This document shows positions 1 to 6,212 of a DNA stretch of 9,670 bases, one piece after another (the first letter of the stretch is position 1; each line of letters starts with the position of its first letter). The notes beneath the pieces were generated by a model. The model had not been told where the DNA came from. It ran no database searches and saw nothing but the letters and a program-made list of their open reading frames with translations. The position numbers and the translations under genes are program-made. This DNA comes from Faecalimonas sp. Its GTDB lineage: Bacteria; Bacillota_A; Clostridia; Lachnospirales; Lachnospiraceae. The stretch lies in NCBI GenBank assembly GCA_026169575.1, contig JAPFCT010000275.1:1-9670 (forward strand), read 5' to 3'.

Positions 1-1257
1 CTTTTTTCCTCTCCACATATCGTAAATTATGAATAGCATAAATACCGCCAGCAATACAGTCACTGAAATCAGATAGCTAAGACTTGCTCCCCGGATAGCA
101 TACTTCCTTACAAACAAATCTGAGATCAGAAACGCTGTTATGGCTTCTGCACCATATCCGATCAATGCATAACTTTGTTTTCTCATGATCGTCAAAATAT
201 AATACAAGAAAAATGCAAGCGCATTTACCCCTCCTGCCAACAACAAGATCAGCAGATCTGCCTTATATTTTTTCAAAGGAATTCCGTACAGCAGTGAAAG
301 CACTGGAATTCCAAGCAGCCATGCTCCTGCAATACAGATTCCCGTCACAACAATGATCACTGCGAATACTTTTAAAATCACCTGTAAAAACTGTCTTTTT
401 CTTCTGTTCTCATAATCTTCTGCCATCACAGACAATAGCGGCTTGAACACAAACGTGCTAAATAGATTGATGATCATAACAGGCATAAAGATTGCGGCAT
501 AGTATAGCTGATAATTCTCATCCAGCACTTTATCCACTGACATTCTGGAAGCGCTGTAGACATATGTATTTAAAAAGCAGCTAAGAAATAGCGGAAGACA
601 TTCTTTTAGCACATTTCTTACTTTTTCCCATTGAAAAGCAAGCCTTTCTTTCTCATAGAAATGAAGTACCTTTTGATTTACTATAAAAATCAGAAATACA
701 GAATAAAGGATCATGCTGATAACTGCAATCATCAGATCATGTGTCAGCAAAATCATACCCGTCAAAACAATGATCCCGCCTGCCACTCTCCAGAATAGTA
801 ATTTCCCGGCAATATCGATCCTGCCATATCGCTGAAGTTCCCCTTCCTGTACATCAGAATATCCATCTAATATTTTATAAATACAAAGCAGCGCCAAAAT
901 CATGCACTTTTCAGCAGTATTCCCCTGGAACAGAATATAAATCCCCCCTGCCAGGGCTGCCGCCGTACAACAGATTATTTTCGCAAAAAAATAATCCGAA
1001 TATCCATAAGTCCTTGCAACATCTGTCACCTGAAATGTCCGGATTTCAAAATATGCAATTGTTCCGATCCACTGTCCGATCGCAAGTGCAAATGAAAATA
1101 GTCCTCCTGTCTTTTCGCCTAGAAGCTGTGCTACGATCACGGTAAAAAGCATTGTTGCAGCTGCCAGCATACCTGTTCCGATCGTATTCCACAAAAAATT
1201 ATTTCTCGTATTTTTCTCTTCCGAAACAAAAATTCTCTGAATGATTTTTTCTCCCAT
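1..1257 (-). CDS. Polysaccharide flippase, Wzx/MVF-type multi-TM protein (partial, 3' end off left edge)
   Basis: This reading frame is open for 419 codons from an ATG at 1257 to the window edge with no stop, so the C-terminus lies outside. The protein is strongly hydrophobic, with repeated ~20-residue apolar stretches typical of the 12 to 14-helix polysaccharide exporters. The N-terminus has a basic amphipathic start (MGEKIIQRIF), then a first helix near residues 25-46 leading into LLGEKTGGLFSFALAIGQ, the pattern of flippases that translocate lipid-linked oligosaccharides. The segment LQRYGRIDIAGK near residues 141-152 also resembles the family's conserved cytoplasmic loop. The last visible residues (MWRGKK) look like a post-helix charged tail, so little may be missing. 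The ribosome binding site before the ATG is weak (a GGAGTG lies about 17 nt upstream). It has its own promoter and is separated by a terminator from the amidase gene upstream. The family call is firm; the substrate is unknown. Confidence 0.8.
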   Translation of the reverse strand, partial: MGEKIIQRIFVSEEKNTRNNFLWNTIGTGMLAAATMLFTVIVAQLLGEKTGGLFSFALAIGQWIGTIAYFEIRTFQVTDVARTYGYSDYFFAKIICCTAAALAGGIYILFQGNTAEKCMILALLCIYKILDGYSDVQEGELQRYGRIDIAGKLLFWRVAGGIIVLTGMILLTHDLMIAVISMILYSVFLIFIVNQKVLHFYEKERLAFQWEKVRNVLKECLPLFLSCFLNTYVYSASRMSVDKVLDENYQLYYAAIFMPVMIINLFSTFVFKPLLSVMAEDYENRRKRQFLQVILKVFAVIIVVTGICIAGAWLLGIPVLSLLYGIPLKKYKADLLILLLAGGVNALAFFLYYILTIMRKQSYALIGYGAEAITAFLISDLFVRKYAIRGASLSYLISVTVLLAVFMLFIIYDMWRGKK

Positions 1258-1295
1258 TTTATATTCTCTATCCACTCCATATATACTAACAAGTT

Positions 1296-1324
1296 ATTAT
1301 AACATTTTTTCTATTTAATCACAA
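1296..1324 (-). promoter_or_regulatory. Sigma-A promoter of the flippase gene
   Basis: On the minus strand the -35 hexamer is TTGTGA (1319-1324). A 17-bp spacer separates it from a perfect -10 hexamer TATAAT (1296-1301). The -10 is preceded by TG one base upstream (TGTTATAAT), an extended -10. Transcription would begin near 1289, giving a leader of about 30 nt before the ATG at 1257. Consensus match and position are good; this was read by eye only. Confidence 0.72.
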
Positions 1325-1433
1325 CGTTCACAGAATACTTTCCATAATATTTTCAAAGCTAAACTATAACCTTCCTTTTCTTTCATTTCTATTTAACTAT
1401 TCTCATCACTTTCCAAAATCTACTGTAAACTTC

Positions 1434-1476
1434 AAAAAGTGCTGCCTTACGATATAGTTCAGTAAGTACAGCACTT
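1434..1476 (-). terminator. Rho-independent terminator after the amidase gene
   Basis: An 8-bp stem (1437-1444 pairs with 1469-1476) is extended by a second 5-bp stem (1446-1450 with 1462-1466) across a small internal bulge, with an 11-nt loop. Read on the minus strand, the stem is followed by a TTTTT run (1434-1438, partly inside the stem). It lies about 100 bp past the amidase stop codon and before the flippase promoter, so it closes the upstream transcription unit. The T run is short, so efficiency may be moderate. Confidence 0.65.
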
Positions 1477-1579
1477 CTTGACAATTTTCAATTTTTTCAG
1501 GTTTTTATATTACATCAGCCGTAATGTCCTCATCCAGTTTCTTATTATTTTTCTATTCTACATAGAGCAATACACCTCT

Positions 1580-3370
1580 CTATTTTCCATACATTTTTAC
1601 ATACCGCATAATCATTGTGGCCGTATCTGCACGACTGGCACCCTTCTGAGGCTGTATGCGTCCCTGATCTCCCGTAATAATTCCCTTTGCAACCGCCCAT
1701 TCCACTGCTTCTTCTGCGAAACCCGTAACTGATTGATAATCTGGAAAACGCTCTAACTCTACTTTTTCTGAAACATCAATTCCTTTACCTTTAGCATATC
1801 TATATATCATTGTGGCAAGTTCTTCCCTCGTCATCATATTCGCCGGACCAAATGTTCCGTCTAAGTATCCGGTAATAACTCCTGCCTTTGTTGCCCAAGT
1901 TACCGGTAATGAATAGAAGGTACCATCCGGAACATCCGGGTACTCAGGAATAAACTGTACCTGAGGTTCTCCCGCCATTCGATAAATCATCGTCACAAAA
2001 TGTGATCTCTCCAATGACTGGGCAGCCCCGAAATATGTATCCTCCATTCCAAACATAATCCCCTGATCTCTTACATATTCCACAGCCTCTCTATACCACG
2101 CATCATCAGGAACGTCTGTAAATCCGCTTTGCGGCATCCCTTTCACAAGCCCATATTTCTGCGCGATCCCCGTTGCATCTGCAATTCCCAACTGTCTCAG
2201 AAAATTTTCATCCTGAAGTTTTGCCGCATCATATCCATGATCGAGAAACGCATGTTCTACAATGATCCCTGTCAGTCCAAGTTCTTTTGCCAGTACATTT
2301 GTTGTAAAGTAGTCTGCCTTACTTCCATCCGGATACTGGCCTGATGATCCTGCCAGTGTGCTGTCCTTAATCTTTGCTCCCCGGTTCGGAAGTCCCAGTG
2401 CGGTCAGCTGCTCTAAGATTTTATTCGATACACTAAGTCCTTCTTCCGACAGATCCGGCCGGTAATTCTTATTTGGATAATAAATCTCTGCCCCGGTCCC
2501 TCCACCGCTGTTAAAGTGAAGATCTACATAAAGGTCTGCCCCGGCATTTTTTGCATCGTATACTCTCTGATTCAGGCAATAGCTTGATGTTGAGTTGTAA
2601 GGACAACCTTCATTTTCCCGGATCATTACTACCCGGACACCGCTGTACTGTGATAACTCCTGCTGACAGTATCTTGCCACTTTCAATGTCAGCACTTCTT
2701 CCCGCAATCCATTTGCAGATGCTCCCGGATGATTTGCATCATGACCTGCACCGATTGCAACAACTACTTCTTTTCTCTCTCCACCTCGTGCATTCAGGGC
2801 AGCTGCCTCAGTGACTCCCGCCTCATCCAGTGTTTCTGAGATTGCGGCCTCCGCTGTTTCTGCTCCTGACTGCACCATCTGATTACCATCATTCATAGAA
2901 TAGGCTTCCACCCGGGCATCTGACTCCGGTACTGACAATGCCTCATCCGGCACTGCCTGGAAAGAAGCTGTAATTCCTTTTTCTTCAAACAGAATTGTCT
3001 GCTCCTCACCTGTTCCATCTATATACGTAATTCCCGTAATCTGATACGTTCCGGTTTCTTCCATTCCCTGCTTCTGGAAGAGAACTGTATTGTTTAAAAT
3101 CTGTGCTGCTTCCATCTCACCGGCAATTCCGGATTCGGTCTGATAGAATAACCTGGCTCCGCCAATTGTCATTTCCTCATTTTGAAAACCGACAACGATA
3201 TTCTGTAAACCTGACATCCCCACAACATCCTCATCCAGATATACATACTCAACTTCTTCCGGTTCTGCTGCCTTTACAGACATTCCACAAATAAACACTG
3301 CCAGTGTCATGCACAGCAAAGCGATTATTTTTTCCACTGTTTTTCTCTGTGTTCTTACTGTACTTCTCAT
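1580..3370 (-). CDS. Secreted N-acetylmuramoyl-L-alanine amidase (Amidase_3) with three SLH domains
   Basis: This 596-aa protein cleaves the amide bond between N-acetylmuramic acid and the stem peptide of peptidoglycan. A signal peptide (residues 1 to about 35, likely cut after VKAA) is followed by a beta-rich, unassigned domain (about 40-140) and an acidic, alanine-rich linker (about 141-199). The Amidase_3 catalytic domain is at about 201-407. The zinc ligands are visible as H210 (GAGHD), E224 (NGLREE) and H285 (VDLHFNS), and the catalytic glutamate is E372 (IIVEHAF). Three SLH repeats follow at about 416-467, 477-527 and 542-592, which usually bind a secondary wall polymer. The start codon lies 3 bp after the stop of the upstream phosphoglycerol transferase gene, and its GGAGGGAGA ribosome site sits inside that gene's end, implying coupled translation. 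The usual GHGG motif is GHDANHPGA here. Enzyme family and anchoring are firm; the specific role (growth, separation or recycling) is inferred. Confidence 0.93.
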   Translation of the reverse strand: MRSTVRTQRKTVEKIIALLCMTLAVFICGMSVKAAEPEEVEYVYLDEDVVGMSGLQNIVVGFQNEEMTIGGARLFYQTESGIAGEMEAAQILNNTVLFQKQGMEETGTYQITGITYIDGTGEEQTILFEEKGITASFQAVPDEALSVPESDARVEAYSMNDGNQMVQSGAETAEAAISETLDEAGVTEAAALNARGGERKEVVVAIGAGHDANHPGASANGLREEVLTLKVARYCQQELSQYSGVRVVMIRENEGCPYNSTSSYCLNQRVYDAKNAGADLYVDLHFNSGGGTGAEIYYPNKNYRPDLSEEGLSVSNKILEQLTALGLPNRGAKIKDSTLAGSSGQYPDGSKADYFTTNVLAKELGLTGIIVEHAFLDHGYDAAKLQDENFLRQLGIADATGIAQKYGLVKGMPQSGFTDVPDDAWYREAVEYVRDQGIMFGMEDTYFGAAQSLERSHFVTMIYRMAGEPQVQFIPEYPDVPDGTFYSLPVTWATKAGVITGYLDGTFGPANMMTREELATMIYRYAKGKGIDVSEKVELERFPDYQSVTGFAEEAVEWAVAKGIITGDQGRIQPQKGASRADTATMIMRYVKMYGK

Positions 3371-3373
3371 AAA

Positions 3374-4924
3374 TTATTCTTCTCCCTCCATTTTGATATC
3401 ACTGACAAAATTATCAAAAAACTTCGATTCTTTTACCAGTTCTTCATCCACTGTTTCAATTCCATACTGCTCTGCCAGTGTCGGCTCTGCTGAGAACAGA
3501 TTCGTTCCAAGTCCAAGCCGCTCTCCCTGGATCGTCACACCCATGCTTGCAAGTGTAGACGGGAACATGTCCATTGTCGTAAACTGTCTGTTTTTTGTCT
3601 GGACCGGCATCACCGCCGGATTGATAAACGCATTGTAGACCGTCCTCTGATAGGAAGGATCAATATTCAGACAAAAATCACTGTCCATTGTAAGATGATC
3701 TCCTGACAAAATGATCGTTGTGTTTGGATAAAAACTCTGCTGCTGGATCCATGTAAGAAATTCCTGCAGCTGATGACTCGCACACAAGTACACATTCGCA
3801 TACTGGTTATCTGTCATTGGCTGACATTTTTCACAATAATACCCATCTTCAAAATGAGTGTCTACCGTCAGCATTGTAAAATTGAACGGCTGCCCGGTCA
3901 TCGAAATCTCTGTCAGCTTTTCTTTTGCGATATCAAACAGTTTCTGATCTTCATATCCCCACCATACCCGGTAATCCGGCGGGATCTTTCCAGTTGCATT
4001 CGCCCATCCATAGTCAAGCATCTCATAATTTCCATGCTGCTCAAAATAATTCTTTCTTCCTCCAAACTCTGCATCCGATCCGATCAAAAGTGACTGATGA
4101 TATCCCTGCTCTGCCAGGATATCCCCGAGACTTGTAACTGCCGGCATAAAGAGATCCTGCTCAGACATTGCATTTCCATCGATCGGAATCTTCAGGGGAA
4201 GTCCAGACGTCTGTGCAAACATTCCTCCCATCGTCCACGTAGAGCCAAATGCCGGATATGCACCTCCTGCCAGCAGTTCCGAATTGGAAAAGCTGATATT
4301 ATTTCTGGCGATCTCTGTCAGTTCCGGAATTACATTCTGATCAAAGGCGCCTCCGTCTTCTTTTCCCATAAAGGTTGCTTCTGTCGATTCCAGGAAAATA
4401 TAGATCAGATTTCTCTTCTGTTCCGGGAAAATAATCTCGGTATTTTTTGCATCTACATAATTGTCCTGGATAAACGTAGAATCTTTTCCCTGTGTTTCCA
4501 GATAAGTTCCGATGTCAAGATTTACCCAGAGGTAATCCGCCGCGCTGACTGACAGAACAACTGCCCCTGCAATTCCTGCTGCACAAACTGCAGCATATCG
4601 TTTTCTTTTCTTCCTGACCGCAGTAAAAATTGCCATTTCCAGCAACATGACAAGAATCGCTGCTGGAAGACACTGATTCATGAAATCAAAAATCATATCT
4701 GTGTTGGTCCCTTCCATCGGTACTTTCAGATGGAAAATAATTTCATCGAAGGTAATCAGTCCCCATGTATCCATCACCCATCTGGATGCATTAAACAATA
4801 CAATTCCGATTCCGCTTAACAAAATTACCAGAATACTGACAACCGCCAAAACAATTTTTTGCCCTATTTTTATAATTCTGATGTTTTTTATACTTTTTAC
4901 GATTTTTTCCATTTTATTCTGCAT
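3374..4924 (-). CDS. LtaS/OpgB-type membrane phosphoglycerol transferase (sulfatase-fold)
   Basis: This 516-aa membrane enzyme resembles lipoteichoic acid synthase and OpgB/MdoB, which move sn-glycerol-1-phosphate from phosphatidylglycerol to a polymer or glycan outside the membrane. Hydrophobic helices lie at about 24-46, 85-102 and 111-130. The extracellular sulfatase-like domain covers about 170-475. Recognisable active-site elements are E179 (IFLEST, metal ligand), T231 (GSTWTMGGM, presumed nucleophile), H357 (DTHFEDG) and D409-H410 (LSGDHLTM, metal ligands). The STWTMGGM block is closer to OpgB-like proteins than to classical LtaS, and only about three helices are seen where LtaS has five. 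The start is uncertain: the ATG at 4924 has a poor ribosome binding site, and an in-frame ATG at 4912 (residue 5) is equally possible. It sits 33 bp after the nucleotidyltransferase gene and 3 bp before the amidase gene. The acceptor, lipoteichoic acid or another glycan, cannot be told from sequence. Confidence 0.87.
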   Translation of the reverse strand: MQNKMEKIVKSIKNIRIIKIGQKIVLAVVSILVILLSGIGIVLFNASRWVMDTWGLITFDEIIFHLKVPMEGTNTDMIFDFMNQCLPAAILVMLLEMAIFTAVRKKRKRYAAVCAAGIAGAVVLSVSAADYLWVNLDIGTYLETQGKDSTFIQDNYVDAKNTEIIFPEQKRNLIYIFLESTEATFMGKEDGGAFDQNVIPELTEIARNNISFSNSELLAGGAYPAFGSTWTMGGMFAQTSGLPLKIPIDGNAMSEQDLFMPAVTSLGDILAEQGYHQSLLIGSDAEFGGRKNYFEQHGNYEMLDYGWANATGKIPPDYRVWWGYEDQKLFDIAKEKLTEISMTGQPFNFTMLTVDTHFEDGYYCEKCQPMTDNQYANVYLCASHQLQEFLTWIQQQSFYPNTTIILSGDHLTMDSDFCLNIDPSYQRTVYNAFINPAVMPVQTKNRQFTTMDMFPSTLASMGVTIQGERLGLGTNLFSAEPTLAEQYGIETVDEELVKESKFFDNFVSDIKMEGEE

Positions 4925-4957
4925 TACTTTTCTGTTTTTCCATTCTGACTACCAGCA

Positions 4958-5878
4958 CTATCCGAATAATTTTTCCGGATAAACACCCTCATCCACAAGT
5001 TTTCTGACAGCTTCTACAACAGCTTCTTTGTCTTCTTTGTAGGTAACCCCAAACCACTTGTCATGCGATTTTAAAACTTTTACATCCACTTTTTCATCTT
5101 TTAACAGATCTCCGATGATTGTTGGAAGCAGGTACTCTGCTTTCAGATCACCTTCTGCGATCTCAGAAAGAAATTCTTCAAATCCATTTTCTAAAATATG
5201 GAAAAATTCCGGAGTCAGTCCCCACATATTCATTGACACCGGGGATTCCATGTCGATTGGCTTCATTCCCCCATCTGTACGAACTGCAGCGCCCTCCGGC
5301 ACCATCTCGATCTGATGTGTCTCCACAATATCTGTCAGCATTCCTTCGTCATCTACTTTGCAGATTCCTCTTGTCACACCGCCATTTTCACTCAACGTAT
5401 TTTTAAGAACAAATCCTACCATGCAGATCTGCTGTTTCGCGGACATTTTCTTCTGCTCTGTCAGATATTGAAAAGCTTCTGTGTAAGCTTCTTTTCCATA
5501 ATAATCATCTGCATTGATCACAAGAAACGGTTCTTTTACTACATCTTTACAGCAAAGGATTGCCTGACCGGTTCCCCATGGCTTTATCCTCTGTGCAAAT
5601 TTCTCTCTGTATTTTTGAGGAATGTCATTCCGCTCCTGATATGCATATGCTACTTCGATCACTTTCTCGATCCGGTTCCCGATTACTTCTCTGAAATCTT
5701 TTTCCAGATCTTTGCGGATCACAAATACAACTTTGTCAAACCCTGCTTCCCTTGCATCTGCGATTGAATAATCCATAATGATCTCTCCATTTGGCCCTAC
5801 CGGTTCCAACTGTTTGATACCTCCGCCAAATCTGCTCCCAATGCCTGCCGCCATAATTACCAATGTTGCTTTGCTCAT
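4958..5878 (-). CDS. Sugar-phosphate nucleotidyltransferase-like protein (NTP_transferase family)
   Basis: This 306-aa protein has the GT-A-like nucleotidyltransferase fold, which couples an NTP to a phosphorylated sugar or alcohol to give an activated precursor. The N-terminal signature is AAGIGSRFGGGIKQ (residues 10-23), with the nucleotide-binding glycine loop and lysine K22. KPWGTGQA (99-106) contacts the base, and INADDYYG (121-128) carries the metal-binding aspartates. The C-terminal part contains WFGVTYKED (275-283). The ATG at 5878 is preferred over 5902 because AAGGAGA (5886-5892) lies 7 nt upstream of it, and the extra codons would encode that ribosome site. The gene directly precedes the phosphoglycerol transferase and SLH amidase genes, suggesting that its product feeds a wall polymer or glycolipid. 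I cannot name the substrate; glucose-1-phosphate is one candidate. Confidence 0.83.
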   Translation of the reverse strand: MSKATLVIMAAGIGSRFGGGIKQLEPVGPNGEIIMDYSIADAREAGFDKVVFVIRKDLEKDFREVIGNRIEKVIEVAYAYQERNDIPQKYREKFAQRIKPWGTGQAILCCKDVVKEPFLVINADDYYGKEAYTEAFQYLTEQKKMSAKQQICMVGFVLKNTLSENGGVTRGICKVDDEGMLTDIVETHQIEMVPEGAAVRTDGGMKPIDMESPVSMNMWGLTPEFFHILENGFEEFLSEIAEGDLKAEYLLPTIIGDLLKDEKVDVKVLKSHDKWFGVTYKEDKEAVVEAVRKLVDEGVYPEKLFG

Positions 5879-5885
5879 TTTTCTT

Positions 5886-5892
5886 TCTCCTT
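5886..5892 (-). promoter_or_regulatory. Ribosome binding site fixing the nucleotidyltransferase start
   Basis: AAGGAGA on the minus strand lies 7 nt before the ATG at 5878. A longer frame starting at 5902 would place this site inside the coding region, so 5878 is the better start. The site lies about 10 bp downstream of the hairpin at 5901-5933, leaving no room for a promoter between them. Confidence 0.85.
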
Positions 5893-5900
5893 TTTTCTGC

Positions 5901-5933
5901 AAAAATAGTCGAGATCAATGCTCGACTATTTTT
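5901..5933 (-). terminator. Perfect 13-bp hairpin between HPr-like and nucleotidyltransferase genes (terminator or attenuator)
   Basis: The arms 5901-5913 and 5921-5933 are exact reverse complements around a 7-nt loop (5914-5920). The stem core is ATAGTCGAG. On the minus strand the stem ends in a TTTTT run, largely within the stem itself, then GCAG. On the plus strand it is followed by more T residues (TTTTTCTTTT), so it could act in both directions. It starts 3 bp after the HPr-like stop codon and ends about 8 bp before the next ribosome binding site. It is either a partial terminator that tunes readthrough or an RNA-processing or stability element. Confidence 0.7.
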
Positions 5934-5936
5934 CTT

Positions 5937-6200
5937 TTATTCCCCTAAACCATTCTCAATCATTCCAATTATTTCCCGGGCTGCCTCTTCTTCATCTTCA
6001 CCCTCGAATATAAATTCTACATCATCTCCAGTTTTCACGCAAGCCCCTAAAATACTTAAAACACTTTTTGCATTTCCATTTGAATTTCTTGTCTGAAATG
6101 TAATTTTACTCTCAAACTGCATTGCTACCTTACATAAAAGTCCGGCAGGACTTAAATGAAGCCCCGTTGGATTTTTAATTTTTACCGTCTGCCTTATCAT
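5937..6200 (-). CDS. HPr-like phosphocarrier protein with altered active-site motif
   Basis: This 87-aa protein matches the size and fold pattern of HPr, the phosphocarrier of the PTS sugar uptake system. The phosphorylatable histidine H15 is present in PTGLHLSPAG (11-20), and the regulatory serine S46 is present in NAKSVLSILG (43-52). The canonical motif is GLHARPA; here arginine 17 is replaced by serine (GLHLSPA). The acidic stretch EGEDEEEAA (66-74) leads the C-terminal helix. AAGGTGGT (6207-6214) lies 6 nt before the ATG and overlaps the cdaR stop codon, so translation is probably coupled to cdaR. Its place behind cdaA-cdaR, where glmM normally sits, suggests a regulatory rather than a transport role, but that is inference. 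It could be a Crh-like paralogue, a dedicated HPr of another system, or the cell's ordinary HPr. Confidence 0.85.
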   Translation of the reverse strand: MIRQTVKIKNPTGLHLSPAGLLCKVAMQFESKITFQTRNSNGNAKSVLSILGACVKTGDDVEFIFEGEDEEEAAREIIGMIENGLGE

Positions 6201-6212
6201 TTTTCTACCACC

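Larger units (their letters stand above)
1258..1579. other. Intergenic region between amidase gene and flippase gene
   Basis: This 322-bp AT-rich gap separates two minus-strand genes. It holds a hairpin terminator (1434-1476) for the amidase transcript and a sigma-A type promoter (1296-1324) for the flippase. Between them I see only AT-rich sequence with a 23-codon open frame (1315-1386) that lacks a good ribosome binding site. No RNA gene or repeat was recognised. Confidence 0.6.

Noticed and set aside
1315..1386. A 23-codon minus-strand open frame (MKEKEGYSLALK...CERCD) in the intergenic region.
   Set aside because: It has no clear ribosome binding site, overlaps the flippase promoter region at its 3' end, and a frame this short is expected by chance in AT-rich sequence.
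4097..4552. A 151-codon plus-strand open frame.
   Set aside because: It lies wholly inside the phosphoglycerol transferase gene on the opposite strand, whose active-site motifs are intact. Its translation has no domain and is rich in Cys, His and Arg, as antisense shadows often are.
5315..5767. A 150-codon plus-strand open frame.
   Set aside because: It is antisense to the nucleotidyltransferase gene, lacks a ribosome site, and gives a low-complexity Phe/Ile/Cys-rich translation.
5736..5918. A 60-codon minus-strand frame overlapping the nucleotidyltransferase start.
   Set aside because: It is the out-of-frame reading of the nucleotidyltransferase N-terminus. The real frame has the signature motif and ribosome site, so there is no sign of a frameshift.
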